Shown: positions 1 through 11,175, numbered from the stretch's first letter. The stretch: DNA of 64,000 bases from Thinopyrum elongatum (GCA_011799875.1 CM022302.1:51837804-51901803), one strand, 5' to 3'. Translations and numbers: made by a program. Notes: generated from the letters alone by a model not told the origin.

Positions 1-1688
1 GAGATCGGCCCCTACTTCCCCACCTTCTGTGGGATGAGACAGGGCAACCCGTTCTCCTCGTTCCCATTCAACATTGTGGTTAATGCCTTGGCTACTATTC
101 TCGACAAGGCCAAGGTGGGCGGTCACATTAGAGGACTAGTCCCCCATCTGGTGGGAGGGAATGGCGTTTCCCTCCTCTAGTACGCCGACGATACCATCAT
201 CATGAAGGAAGGGTCTAGCAGTGACATAGCGAACGTCAAATTTCTCCTCCTATGCTTTCAGGAGATGTCGGGCCTTAAGGTCAACTTTGCGAAGAGCGAA
301 GTAATGGTTCTGGGCTATTTGCCAGCTGAGAGCCAGGATATTGCCAGCCGCCTCAACTGAACGCTTGGCTCCTTCCCCACCTCTTACCTAGGAATCCCCA
401 TCAGTGATGCCCGTCTCTCTGTCGCTGACTTAAGACCTTCGGTGGGCAAACTCAGTCTCCGCATTGAGCCCTGGCAGGGTAGATGGCTGTCTAAGGCGGC
501 GCGCACTATTCTGATCAACTCCTCCCTGACCAGTCTCCTGCTGTTCATCATGAGCTTCTATAGCCTGCCCGAGACGCTCCACCACAAGACCAGTACGATC
601 CAAGCCCGCTTCTTTTGGGCGGGCGAGGGCGACAAGCAGAAATACCACATGGTGCGGTGGTCTGAGATCTGCAAGCCTAAGGATCAGGGCGGGCTGGGCA
701 TCATGTCATCCAAGCGGATGAACATTGCCCTCCTAACCCGTTGGCTATGGCGCATTGCCAATGGGGAGGGTGGCATTTGGCTTCAAATCATCCGGAATAA
801 ATACCTGGGCGGCCGGCCCCTAGCATTCTGTCAGCGGTCCGGTGGCTCGCAGTTTTGGCAATCAGTCATTCAGCTGTTGCCTGTCCTGCGCATCGGTACC
901 ACCATCTCGGTTGGATTGGGGGCGGCCACCCTTTTCTGGTTCGACAGATGGGCTAGTGATGCGCCGTTCGCGGCCTGTTTCCCGGATCTATTCTCCATCC
1001 CGTTGGCCCTCGGTTCTCGGTTAAGACTGCACTTATTGACTTAGGGCGTCTCGCATTCTGCCGCCCTTTTGGGGCCGCGGATTTAGCCTCCTGGCATGAC
1101 CTCCTAGATGTCATTGCTCTCCACAAGCCGGATCTCACGTCGGGGACCGACCGTGTGTCCTGGCACCTCGAGGCCTCGGGCCGTTTCTCTACGAGGTCCC
1201 TCTACCGCACCATTGTGGCCACCCCCGCCCCAGCCCCCTTCGAGGTGATCTGACCGATCCGTATACCCCTAAATATCCGAATCTTCTTGTGGCAATGGAT
1301 CCGGGGCCGCCTCCCGACCGGTGTTGAGGTGCATAAACAAAATGGCCCGGGCGACGGGCTTTGCCCCCTGTGTGGGACCTCCAAGGATTCTAACCACATA
1401 TTCTTCTCGTGTGTCTCTGCCCAGTTCCTATGGAGTTTTGCACGAGAGTCATTCGTTGGAAACTGGTGCCACACCAACTTCCCAGACCTCTTCGCCGAAA
1501 TCCAGGCCTTGCCTCCTACACGTCGCCACATTAGGTGGCTGACCATAGGGGCCCTGGCCTGGACGGTCTGGACGATTAGGAATATGCTAGTTATACAGCG
1601 GATTCCCCTTCGACGGGCTACTGACGCATTGTTCAAATTGTGTGGTTTCTTGCAGCTCTGGCGGCCTCTTAGCCGCCCCCAGGACTAG
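1..1688 (+). pseudogene. LINE ORF2 reverse transcriptase remnant
   Basis: This reading frame would encode a LINE reverse transcriptase/endonuclease polyprotein that copies the element's RNA at a nicked target. The RT palm motif YADDT is at 181-195 in frame 1, directly after an in-frame TAG at 178-180 where a glutamine codon is usual. Further stops are TGA at 358-360 and TAG at 1042-1044. Homology then continues in frame 3 (SVKTALIDLG onwards), so a frameshift lies near 1015. The zf-RVT-like region at 1270-1640 contains FLWQWIRGRLPTG and CPLCGT...FSC, the typical C-terminal cysteine motif of plant LINEs. A further TGA lies near 1251. The element cannot encode an active enzyme. The catalytic YADD itself is preserved. 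Confidence 0.85.
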
Positions 1689-1957
1689 GACGCCATCTCC
1701 ATCATCATCTCCGACCTTCGTGCGATGGCTCTCCGATTGGTTCCGCCGCTTCCTCCGCCCCCTCGTGAGCCTGATTAGTCTTCCTGGCTTTCCGGTGCTA
1801 CCGGCTTTTTGTTTGTTTGGGCTTGTTGAGCTGTGCCCTCAGCAGAACCTTGTACTTCTTGTTGTGTGTGTGTGTCGAACTCGCGTGTGGTACTTGTTGG
1901 TTGTGGCGGTTTGCTTTATTTATAAAGCGAGGCATATGCCTTTTTCGGTAATTAACT
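1..1957 (+). mobile_element. LINE (L1-type non-LTR retrotransposon), 3' portion
   Basis: The 3' part of a plant L1-type LINE; its 5' part lies outside the window. It holds the reverse transcriptase palm, the zf-RVT-like C-terminus and a G/T-rich 3' UTR. The UTR ends near 1920-1955 in a TTTATTTATAAAGCG-type tail followed by CCTTTTTCGG, which I know from grass LINE 3' ends. No clear poly(A) follows, so the end is approximate. The sequence just after it (from about 1970) matches the copy at 59402, so the LINE probably inserted immediately upstream of that repeat. No target-site duplication can be tested because the 5' end is missing. Confidence 0.85.
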
Positions 1958-1964
1958 TCATTAC

Positions 1965-2305
1965 TGCTAACAGAGTAACATGCAGCTCCATACTGTAGAC
2001 TTGCATGTGCATTCCGTCAACGTCTTGCATGTGCAGAGTTGGCGACACAGGTTCACAAGTGCTGCCTCGACGCAGATTCGGACACTTCGCCTTTAACCTA
2101 AGTTCCTAATACATCCCATTCAGAACGAGGAACACAGTACTGAGCCGTTCACTGTGCACTTGATGATGAGTTACTTCCCTTTCTCATGTTCAACACTTAG
2201 CAGGAGATGGAAATTGGCACTGTGTGCGCTCATCATGCTACATGGATGAGCCATCTATTTTTGGGCAACGTGCATATGCCATATGCCATGAGATGGCAAC
2301 ATGAT
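1965..2305 (+). repeat. Local upstream repeat, copy 1 (left half)
   Basis: This stretch matches 59402-59789 closely. Shared words include CAGAGTAACATGCAGCTCC, GTTCCTAATACATCCCATTC, CCTTTCTCATGTTC and GGGCAACGTGCAT. Further copies are at 60520-60620 and 63560-63760. Compared with the 59-kb copy it lacks roughly 100 bp after the word GTCAACGTCTTG. It is cut at 2306-2310 by the copia element, and its right half resumes at 8702. No coding potential is evident; the repeated unit looks like an upstream or promoter region of a duplicated locus. Confidence 0.75.
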
Positions 2306-2310
2306 AGAAG
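2306..2310. repeat. Target-site duplication AGAAG (left), copia-1
   Basis: AGAAG immediately precedes the TGTTAG start of the LTR and is repeated at 8697-8701 directly after the CTAACA end. The paralogous unoccupied sequence at 59785-59789 has AGAAG once. Confidence 0.95.
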
Positions 2311-2667
2311 TGTTAGGTTGATCTCCACCGTGTGGGCCGAACGGCCCACCGGGCCCTTAGATCTGCACTCTGATCGGGGGCGCTCAACCCACTATGGTTG
2401 ATGGGCCCCTGTGACCCGCGCTATATAAACAGAGGTGGGGGGCGGGGCACGACTTACGAGGTTAATCGCTGCCCCAATCCCCATCGATAATTCCTACCGA
2501 TCTAGGTTTAGTGCGGTGCTCACAGGAGGCTCCACCGCCGCCATCCACTCTCTGCTATCTCCGGCCACTACTTCGTCATGGCCGGAACCGGCTCGAGCTC
2601 TTCAACCCAAGGAGAAGGTAGGACTACCGGATTGATCTAACCTATCCGATCCAAAGTGATTCTAACA
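2311..2667 (+). repeat. 5' LTR of copia-1
   Basis: 357 bp, TGTTAG...CTAACA, nearly identical to 8341-8696. It holds a TATA-type promoter (CTATATAAAC at 2421-2430). The TG/CA ends and the imperfect terminal inverted pair TGTTAG/CTAACA are typical of LTRs. Confidence 0.95.
2421..2430 (+). promoter_or_regulatory. LTR TATA box
   Basis: CTATATAAAC lies about 110 bp into the LTR and is conserved at 8451-8460 in the 3' LTR. It is the likely core promoter for the element RNA. Confidence 0.7.
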
Positions 2668-2685
2668 ATCGTATCAGCCAGATTG
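2668..2685 (+). other. Degenerate primer-binding site (initiator tRNA-Met type)
   Basis: The bases right after the LTR, ATCGTATCAGCCAGATT, resemble the usual copia site TGGTATCAGAGCCAG but lack the internal AG and the first TGG. This suggests a 2-bp deletion plus substitution that would weaken primer binding. Confidence 0.6.
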
Positions 2686-4016
2686 GGTTAGATTTTTTCG
2701 GTTGAAAAGAAATCACAGAAAGAAATCTCCTCCCCCCAAGAACCCTAGACAGGGCAAAGAGCTCACCGGAGTAGGGCCTCGGGCCCTGACGGCAAAGAGC
2801 GCCGCCGCAAGGCCGCGCCTGTTCCTCTCGATCCCCACACGCATCGGCAAGCCGAGGTGCGGGGACGAAGAACAAGCCCGCGAGGGGCAAAGTACACCGC
2901 AGCCAAACCGCTCGACGGCGGCGTGCTCACCGCAAGGGGGACGCGCAGCCGGCGAGGGGGATGGCCATGGCGCTGCATCTCGCCGTCATCGTTTACTCTG
3001 ATGAGAGATGGAGACGGACAGAGGGAACGGGAAAGGATGAAACAGAGGGTCGCGTGCGCCGCGCGTTGGCTTTAGGTCGCCGTCGCCGGCGGCCAGACCT
3101 AGCTCGCCGGTGGCCTCGGGCCCTGGCCGCGGAAACAGATCGGCCCCGCCCTCTCTGCAACAGGAAAGAGAAGGGGAACGGGAGGAAGGAGAAGCGAGCG
3201 CGAGGCACGCGCGGCACGGTGGTCTTCGACCCCGTCGCCAGCGGCCTGGCTGAGCGCCGCCGTTGGCCCGCCGTCGCCGTGTTCGAATGAACAGATGAGG
3301 CAAGCGGCGCGAGCGCGTGGAAAAGAATGGCGCTAGGGTTCTGTTCGAGAGGCCGGCCGAGTGGTTTTGATCCAGCTACAACTGCGGATGACCGTCGGAT
3401 CGCGATGGATGGCCCAGATCTAAACCCTAGAGCGCTGCGGGCCTTCTAGGCCGAAAGTGGACGAGGCCGGCGGCAGCGGCGCCCGCGCTGGCGCTGGGCC
3501 GAGGCCACAGCTGCGGGCGGCGCGCAGGCCAGTACGTGGGTCGGTTTTTTCCGCCGCGGGCCGCGCGCGCTGGGCTCTGCTGCAGCTAATTTTTTGTTTT
3601 TTCAGAGAATAGAAAATTTTCAGAAAAGAAATGTTTATGAATTTTTGATAAATAAAATTAAAAAAGTTCATCATTTTTTATTCGGTCAAAGAAAAGTTTC
3701 TGTAAAGAGTAAATAATTCATAGTGCTCTTTTACAAAGAAAATAAAAGTTTAGATAGAATTAATTATTTTAAGAGCATGTTAATGTGATTATTAAAATTA
3801 ATATGGTTATGTTATTTTTATGACCAACGTTGTTAATAACATGATCATGTTTTATTATTGACATTAAAGGTGCATTTATTTCTAATATTTTGCCCAACGG
3901 TAATATAGATTTAATTGCAAAGACAATTGTATGTTCAATTTGACCAACGTTAGATTAATATATATGATTATTATACTGATCTCACTTAAATTGTGATTTC
4001 AGGAGGCTTCCACTTG
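2686..4016 (+). other. Long untranslated leader of copia-1
   Basis: About 1.3 kb lies between the primer site and gag. It is bipartite: 2700-3590 is strongly GC-rich, then 3590-3990 is strongly AT-rich and ends in TTGTGATTTCAG before the gag start. The AT-rich stretch followed by a good 3' splice site looks like a leader intron, but no donor could be fixed. Several short open frames here have no recognisable product. Confidence 0.5.
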
Positions 4017-7000
4017 ATGAGTTGCCTAAAATATGTTCCGACACTCAGGGGTGACAACTACACTGAGTGGAGGAATAAAGTAGACCTGGCATTTATCTGT
4101 GCTGAGGTGGACTGGGTTGTGGACACTCCACAGCCGGTCAGACCTGCAGAGCCAGTCAGAGAGGCCACTGATGATGATGCTGCGTGGGATAAAAAGAGGG
4201 GCGATTATGCTCCTGTGGAAATGTTATATTCCATTGAAAACCAAAAGTGGGTCAATGCAAACAAAAAGTGCATGGCATTTATAAAGAATACAATTGAGAA
4301 CGCCATCGTGGGCTCAATTGCAGAGTGCACTTCCGTAGGGGAGTTGCTTACAAAGATAAAGAACCAGTTCACTGGTTCTTCAAAGATATATGCCACCCAG
4401 TTGTTAAAGCAACTGGTGACAGAAAACTACACTGGTAGTGGTCATGGAATAAGAGAGCACATCATCAGGATGAGCAACATGGCAGCAAAGCGCAAGCCCA
4501 TGGATGCGGATCTGGAGATCAAACCAAAGCTCCTGGTCCACCTGGTCATGGCTTCACTGCCAAAGGAGTTTGAAACATTTGTTGTAAACTACAATATGTC
4601 ACCTGGAACATGGGACATTGAAAAGACAATAGCAATGTGTGTCCAAGAAGAGGACAGACTCAAAGCCTCACATGGTGGTTCAATCAACTATGTGAAGGAT
4701 AACAAGAAAAAGAATTATGGCAAAGGTTCTCCTTCTAAGCCACATGGAAAAGCTCCCTATCAGCATCGGCACAAGTCCTTTCCAGTGGACAAAGACACTT
4801 GTCTGCACTGTAAGAAGTCTGGGCACTATAAGAAAGATTGCCCTGATTGGCTCAAGTCCATAATGGCAAAGAAAGGTAACAACATTGTTTCCTTTGTAAA
4901 TGAATCCTTGTATATAAAGTTTTCGAAATCTACTTGGTGGATTGACTCTGGAGCAACTGTTCATGTTGCAAATTCGTTACAGGGATTCCATTCGACGCGG
5001 ACTACGCAAAGAAGCAAAAGACGCATTGATGTGGCAAACGGAATTGAAGCAGAAGTTGAAGCTGTCGGTGACATCTCCTTGGAGTTAGTTGATGGATTCA
5101 AACTTCTACTTAGAGATGTGTTATATGTTCCGTCATGTCATAGAAACTTAATAAGTGTATCATGTTTGGACAAAGATAATTATGAATGTTATTTTGGACA
5201 TGGCAAGTGTGCCATATGGTTTAATAATTCTTATGTGGGTGATGCTTTACTACACGATGAGCTTTATTTATTATCACTACGTGAAAAAGTGCATTATGTG
5301 TGTAATGTGAATGAGCGTGTCTCGTCGAATAAAGAACAAAAGAAAAGAAAGAGAACTCACGACTCATCGAAATTATGGCACTGTCGCATGGGCCACATTT
5401 CCAGGGGAGAATAGAAAGATTAGTCAAAAGTGAAATTCTTCCTCCGTTAGAGTTCTCAGACTTAGAACAATGCATAGATTGCATTAAAGGAAAGTATATA
5501 AAACAAATCAAAAAGGGTGCAATTCATAGCACAGGCACAATAGAAATCATCCACACTGACATTTGTGGACCATTTCCAGTGAAAAGTGTGGATGGATATG
5601 ACTCGTTCATAACATTCACAGATGACTACTCTCGCTATGGATATATTTATCCAATCAAAGAAAGATCCGAAGCGTTGGATAAGTTTAAAATATTCAAAGC
5701 TGAAGTTGAAAATCAGCATGATAAAATAATAAAGATAGTAAGATCTTACCGTGGGGGGGAGTACTACGGTCGGCACACTCCATATGGCCAAGTCCCTGGA
5801 CCTTTTGCAAAGTTTTTACAGGAGACTGGCATAGTAGCCTAGTATTCAATGCTGGGCGAGCCTCAGCAAAATGGAGTAGCTGAAATGCGCAACTGTACAC
5901 TTATGGATATGGTGCGCAACATGATGAGTTAATCCACCTTACCCTTGGGATTATGGATGGAGGCGCTTAAAACCGCCATTCACATTCTCAATAGAGTGCC
6001 AAGCAAGTCGGTGCCCAAAACACCGTACGAGCTATGGACAGGAAGAGTGCCCTCCCTACAACACTTCGGGGTGTGGGGGTGCCCTGCTGAAGCCAAAATG
6101 TTTAATCCAAACATTGCAAAGTTAGATCCCAAAACAGTGAGTTGCCACTTCATTGGCTACCCGGACAGATCAAACGGTTTTCGTTTCTACTGTCCAGACA
6201 GATATACAAAGTTTGTAGAAACAAGACATGCAGTCTTCTTAGAGGACGAAATGATGAGGGGGAGCTTGGTATCTCGGAAAATTGATCTTGAGGAGAAGAG
6301 GGTGCATGCACCTAATCTGATGATTCAGGAGCCATTTTTCTCACTACCAGTTGCAACTCCACCCATGACAACTATGGGGGTAGACCCGGAACCTGTCCAT
6401 CAGGAGCCGACTGAACCTGTTGTTGAGCATGAAAGGGAGCTGCAGCAGCAAATTTTAGACGATGTGCCGGAAGTTGAGGGACAGAATGTGCCAAAAACTG
6501 AGGCCCTTAGAAGGTCTAATAGAATAAGAAGATCAGCTATTTCTACTGATTACAAAGTTTATAACACGGAAATAGTTCATATGGAAAAAGACCCCACCTC
6601 ATATGAAGAAGCTATTAGAAGTCCTAACTCATCAAAATGGCTAGAGGCAATGGAAGATGAAATGAAATCGATGAGTTCCAAAGATGTTTGGGACTTAGAG
6701 GAAATACCTAAAGGAGCCAAAACAGTAGGATGCAAATGGGTTTACAAAACTAAGTATGACCCTAATGGGAATGTAGAAAAGTATAAAGCCCGACTTGTGG
6801 CAAAATGATTTACACAAAGAGAAGGGATAGACTACAATGAGACTTTTTCCCTAGTCTCATGTAAAGACTCCTTCAGAATCATAATGGCATTAGTTGCACA
6901 TTTTGATTTAGAGTTACATCAAATGGATGTTAAGACGACATTTCTAAATGTTGATTGAAAAGAAAAGGTCTACATGAAACAACCCAAGGGTTTTTTCATG

Positions 7001-8161
7001 GAAGGCAAGGAAAATATGGGATGCCGCCTGAAGAAATCTATTTATGGATTAAGGCAAGCCTCTAGACAGTGGTATCTAAAGTTTAATCAAACGATTAAAA
7101 GTTTTGGATTTAAAGAGAATATTGAGGATAACTGCATTTATGCAAGGTTTAAAAATGGGAAATATATTTTCCTAATCTTGTATGTGGATGATATCTTGCT
7201 TGCGAGCTGTGATGTTAGTCTACTACTAGAAACAAAGAAGTTCTTATCCTCAAATTTTGACATAACAGATCTTGGTGAAGCATCATATGTTTTGGGCATA
7301 GAAATTCACCGAGATAGGAACAATGGAGTCTTAGGACTATCACAGAAAGCATATTTAGAAAAGGTTCTTCAAAAGTACAATATGCATGTGAGTAAAGCCA
7401 CACCTACTCCTATAGTCAAGGGCGATAGTTTTGGGAAATTCCATTGTCCCAACAATCAGTACGAGATCGATCAAATGAAAGCAGTACCAAATGCTTCGAC
7501 TGTTGGCAGCTTACAGTATGCACAAGTGTGCACTTGCCCTGACTTAGCTTTTATCACCGGGGTACTCGGTAGATATCAAGAGAATCTAGGCATAGGGCAC
7601 TGGAAGATGGTAAAGAAAGCATTGCATTACGCGCAAGGCACGAAGGACTACATGCTAACATACAGGAGATGTGATTCCCTAGAGATAAAAGGGTATTCAC
7701 ACGCGGATTTTGCGGGGGACAGAGATGATAGAAAATCCACGTCAGGATACATCTTCACTCTCGCTGGTGGAGCTATTTCGTGGAAAAGCTCCAAACAGTC
7801 AATAGTTGCATCATCCACGATGTATACAGAATTCATAGCATGCTTCGAGGCCACGGGGCCGGCGATATGGCTAAAAAAATTTATACCCGAAATGAAAGTG
7901 GTAAATTGTATTCACAAACCACTAAAGATGTACTGTGACAACCAGCCCGCAGTATTTTACGCTCACAACAACAAGTCAAGTAATGCTGCCAAAACAATAG
8001 AGATAAGGTATTATGTTGTGAAAGATAAAATCCAGGATCACACTATAAGTCTCGAGCATATAAGGACAAAGGATATGCTTGCGGATCCACTAACGAAAGG
8101 CTTACCACCCAATGTGTTCAAGGAACACTTAGCCGGCATGGGTTTAAGGGAAAGCCTATGA
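4017..8161 (+). pseudogene. copia-1 gag-pol polyprotein, inactivated
   Basis: Gag-pol of a Ty1/copia element: coat protein, protease, integrase, reverse transcriptase and RNase H, which together copy the element RNA and insert the cDNA. I prefer the ATG at 4017 (MSCLKY) over the upstream one at 3993 because Gag homology begins there. Visible motifs: zinc knuckle CX2CX4HX4C around 4801-4842, protease WWIDSGAT near 4935, gag-pre-integrase LWHCRMGH near 5375, integrase HTDICGP near 5550, RT YGLRQASRQWY near 7045 and YVDDILLAS near 7180, RNase H GYSHADFAGDRDDRKST near 7690. Breaks: a 1-base loss near 5402-5408, then stops at 5840-5842, 5930-5932, 6806-6808 and 6956-6958. The C-terminal 395 codons (6974-8161) stay open. 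No active polyprotein can be made. Confidence 0.95.
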
Positions 8162-8329
8162 TTCCTGGATAGGCCCAAAAGAAACAGAATTTGTTTCTGA
8201 ACAGAACGTATGTTGTAGCTGTATTATTCTATCGGCAATTAAGCTGTGACGATGAAACATGCTCTATGTACCAATATACGATGAAACAAATAAACTAGAA
8301 GGTATAAGATTAAAAGTAAAGTTGAAATC

Positions 8330-8340
8330 AAGGGGGAGAA
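8330..8340 (+). other. Polypurine tract of copia-1
   Basis: AAGGGGGAGAA directly abuts the 3' LTR and would prime plus-strand DNA synthesis. It is intact. Confidence 0.85.
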
Positions 8341-8696
8341 TGTTAGGTTGATATCCACCGTGTGGGCCCAACGGACCACCGGGCTCTTAGATCTGCGCCC
8401 TGATCGGGGGCGCTAAACCCACTATGGTTGATGGGCCCCTGTGACCCGCGCTATATAAACAGAGATGGGGCCGGAGCACAACTTACGAGGTAAATCGCTG
8501 CCACAATCCTCATCAACAATCCCTACCGATTTAGGGTTAGTGCGGTGCTCACGGGAAGCTCCACCGCCGCCATCCACTCTCTGCTATCTCCGGCCACTAC
8601 TTCGTCATGGCCGGAACCGGCTCGAGCTGTTCAACCCAAGGAGAAGGTAGGACTACCGGATTGATCTAACCTATCCGATCCAAAGTGATTCTAACA
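8341..8696 (+). repeat. 3' LTR of copia-1
   Basis: 356 bp, TGTTAG...CTAACA, paired with the 5' LTR at 2311-2667. It is followed by the duplication AGAAG at 8697-8701. Confidence 0.95.
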
Positions 8697-8701
8697 AGAA
8701 G

Positions 8702-8850
8702 ATCAATAAATATAACCTTCTTCTGGGAAGCTTGTCTAGATTAACTTACGGTATTGCCAGTCAACTAATTGAACTGATTCATAACCATGTGCTCAACCAA
8801 CTATCTCCGGCGAATTTAACATACCGTAATGTCAGCCCATTAATTAAACT
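8702..8850 (+). repeat. Local upstream repeat, copy 1 (right half)
   Basis: It continues the host sequence interrupted at 2310: GATCAATAAATATAACCTTC, GGAAGCTTGTCTAG, ACGGTATTG, ATAACCATGTGCTCAACCAA. It matches 59790-59925 and, more distantly, 63785-63895. From 8850 to 9400 I see no gene, only an (AC)n microsatellite at about 9090-9107 and several CATGCA (RY-type) words. Confidence 0.75.
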
Positions 8851-9410
8851 TATTCTAATCATTCTCGTTCTACTTGAACACTGCGATTTTGGCGTAATTT
8901 CATAATTGCGCAATATAAAAATACGGCATTGATATGTATGCGAGAGCATGTATATGTCAGTGAACAAGATGTTGGTTCTTATGCAAGAATGGTCATCAAG
9001 ATGGTGGAGCATCGCTTATTTATGCCCACATGTACATGATCTAATCAACATAATTAACTATCTACTTGTTGTACCTATGCATGCAAAGAGCTACACACAC
9101 ACACACACGTACATAACTCACGTACGTGCCATGATGAGAATACCATGCATGCATGTAGCCAGATCTCCAGGTTGAACAAACATGAGGAGCTAGATGGCTT
9201 GATTACCCGTACAAGTTGATCAAAGCCCCTACGTGCCAGCCGTACCCATGTGTGAGTGTAGTTGTTCTGGCTGTACACGGATGAGATCAACTCGAAGAGA
9301 TAATAACGTGCTTATCCTCTCTCCACGAGAATAGCACCGGCAAAAACAACTCGGCCGCAACGTCTACGTAGCTAGTACCTATCCATTGTGGTGCGACCCT
9401 CGCCTATAAA

Positions 9411-9421
9411 AGGCTACGCCG
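9411..9421 (+). promoter_or_regulatory. Candidate TATA box
   Basis: CGCCTATAAAA lies about 45 bp upstream of an ATG at 9459 in good context (CCCCGATGGCC). It is preceded by 700 bp of non-coding sequence continuing from the local upstream repeat. Confidence 0.4.
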
Positions 9422-9458
9422 CGCCGCGCCAAAACCGGCATCCAGAAAAGAAACCCCG

Positions 9459-9926
9459 ATGGCCACCTCCATGGCTCCGGTGAGACGCTCGGTGGAAGAA
9501 ACGTCAAGACTTGCATCAAGACCGAATCCATGCATATTACTTAATCCCTTTATCGTTGTGCTTATCTTCTTCACCATGCAGACTGGACTAGAGATTGCAA
9601 AGCCTGTCAACCGGATAATGAAGCATGCATCCAAGGAGGGGAGACCCCCAGGTGGAGACGCGCCCACGGCGGCAGCGTCGAGGAGGGATCGAGGAGGCGG
9701 CGGCGCGTGCGCTCGAGATGGCATCACACAGATGTTGAGCGACTCGTCCAGAGGAGAGGCAGAAGCAGCCAGTTGGAGACGTGCCCGCGGTCCGTCGTCG
9801 AGGAGATGGAAAGGGCGCGCCCACGACGACGGCAGCTGGCCTGGCAACACACGCGCTCCTAGCCCTGTCCGACGGCGACGGAGAACCTGCCTAGCGCATT
9901 GGCGGCGGCCGGCGGACAGACTATGA
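9459..9926 (+). CDS. Unrecognised gene-like fragment (possible two-exon start)
   Basis: The frame opens with MATSMAPVRRS. As one uninterrupted frame it runs 155 codons but becomes low-complexity and Arg-rich after about codon 60, so only the start is plausible. An alternative reading has a 21-nt exon (9459-9479) with a GTGAGA donor, an intron 9480-9581 ending CACCATGCAG, and an in-phase exon from 9582 giving TGLEIAKPVNRIMKHASKE. That peptide is faintly reminiscent of the TFIIS N-terminal (LW) domain pattern 'GK.VN.L.KH.SK', but it is only 19 residues and the match may be chance. No downstream continuation is recognisable. It may be a broken gene start or a captured fragment. Confidence 0.2.
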   Translation: MATSMAPVRRSVEETSRLASRPNPCILLNPFIVVLIFFTMQTGLEIAKPVNRIMKHASKEGRPPGGDAPTAAASRRDRGGGGACARDGITQMLSDSSRGEAEAASWRRARGPSSRRWKGRAHDDGSWPGNTRAPSPVRRRRRTCLAHWRRPADRL

Positions 9927-10688
9927 CGCCGCGAGTCCAGAAGGAAAGCAGCACGGTGACGAGGAGCCATGTCCTCTGGCTCGATCTGTACGCCAGGCTC
10001 GATGGACTGACCGGCGGCGGCAACACGTACTCCGGCGAATGCGATGCTGAATGCTTTCATCATCTAGCTATGTTCTTCTTTGCTTTAAGGTCCAACACGC
10101 AGATCGGCCGCGGATGGGGTGAGATGGGTGAAGTACCTATGCATGCATATGTTGTCATGCGTACACAAGCTACCCAAAGAAAATGACCCAGCCAAGCGAG
10201 CAGACTTCTTCGTGGCGCCGGACGAGACCCGAGGGAGCGACAACAGAATCCGCCCCACATGCAGAAGAAACATAGAGGCCGCGTCTATACGCGCCGATGG
10301 AGGCCGCGGGCACCGCACCAAGGAGTAGCATGCGCTCGGCACACTCGTAGCCGGGATGGCCGCCGATGGCGCTGGCGTCCACGGTGACCACGCGCCCGGT
10401 GCACTTGTCGCTGGGGCGGTCACGAATGACACGTCGGCATCGGCGACGACGGCGGACGTCCGCCGGCGAGCCTGGCGAAGCCTTCTTTCATATAGGCTGC
10501 CACACGACTTCATCAACACAGCATCCATCTTCGTCAATCACAATCATCACGCTGTTACTTCTCTTTTTTCATCTCTCATTTCAGCGAGGAGACACCAAGG
10601 TGGAGACGCACCCGCATCGGCGGCGGCGCCGACGAGCGACGACGCAGAGCGCTCTATGGGGAGATGCACAAACACAACTACGAGGCGG
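9640..10688. repeat. GC-rich degenerate sequence left of CACTA-1
   Basis: GC-rich DNA with repeated phrases around GTGGAGACGC (9652, 10601) and GGAGGCCGCGG near 10301, the latter recurring near 17408. A pattern CTCTCATTTCAG at about 10575 recurs at 17070. Open frames exist on both strands but none is recognisable. Probably part of an old LTR or other repeat interrupted by CACTA-1. Confidence 0.4.
10686..10688. repeat. Target-site duplication CGG (left), CACTA-1
   Basis: CGG precedes CACTGCTAGG and recurs at 16349-16351 after TTAGTG. Three-base duplications are the rule for CACTA elements. Confidence 0.85.
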
Positions 10689-10726
10689 CACTGCTAGGAA
10701 AAGGGGTATAGCTGATATGGACATTA

Positions 10727-11175
10727 ATGGCGCACCATGTATGTAGTGCGCCACTGCTATATAGCAGTGGCGCACCAAATACAGGTGCGCCATTAGTGTC
10801 TTAATTACTAATGATGCACCAGACACACGGTGCGTCATTACTAGCAAATTTTATTTTTTTTTTATTTTTTCAAAACTATTAATGGCGCACCAAGGCACAG
10901 TGCGCCATTACTAGTTTTAACTAGTAATGGCGCACCACAAGCTCAGTGCGCTATTACTAACATTTTTTTTTACTTTTTTTTAAAACTAGCAATGGCGCAC
11001 CTGTGGGAGAACTAGTAATGGCGCACCACAACCACGGTGCGCCACTACTAACAATTATATATATATTTTTTTTTTTTTTGCAAAACTAGTTATGACGCAC
11101 CCCTAACTGATGCGCCATTAGTAATCAGGGTTACTAATGGCGCATTTTTAGGTGCTGCGCCATTAGTAACCTGAG
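10727..11175. repeat. Left subterminal repeats of CACTA-1
   Basis: More than a dozen copies of AATGGCGCACC or GGTGCGCCATTA in both orientations, often arranged as small palindromes and separated by T-rich spacers. Such arrays are the binding sites for the element's own DNA-binding protein in En/Spm. Confidence 0.85.

Larger units (their letters stand above)
2311..8696 (+). mobile_element. Ty1/copia LTR retrotransposon (copia-1), complete but defective
   Basis: A structurally complete copia element: 5' LTR 2311-2667, a decayed initiator-Met primer-binding site, a long leader, gag-pol at 4017-8161, a polypurine tract at 8330-8340, 3' LTR 8341-8696, and an AGAAG duplication on both sides. Domain order protease, integrase, RT, RNase H is the copia order. 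By eye the two LTRs differ at about 22 sites plus one indel in 356 bp (about 6%). With the usual grass LTR rate of 1.3e-8 per site per year this suggests roughly 2-2.5 million years since insertion, as an estimate only. Gag-pol carries one frameshift and at least four nonsense codons. Confidence 0.95.

Noticed and set aside
1642..1998. 118-codon frame after the LINE ORF
   Set aside because: It lies in the LINE 3' UTR; hydrophobic character results from GT-rich sequence.
9090..9107. (AC)n microsatellite as a regulatory element
   Set aside because: Short simple repeats are frequent in such DNA; similar CA runs occur near 54540, 56030 and 60135.
9404..10063. 219-codon minus-strand frame
   Set aside because: GC-rich DNA with equally long plus-strand frames; no recognised motif. 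It overlaps the better-supported plus-strand TATA/ATG.
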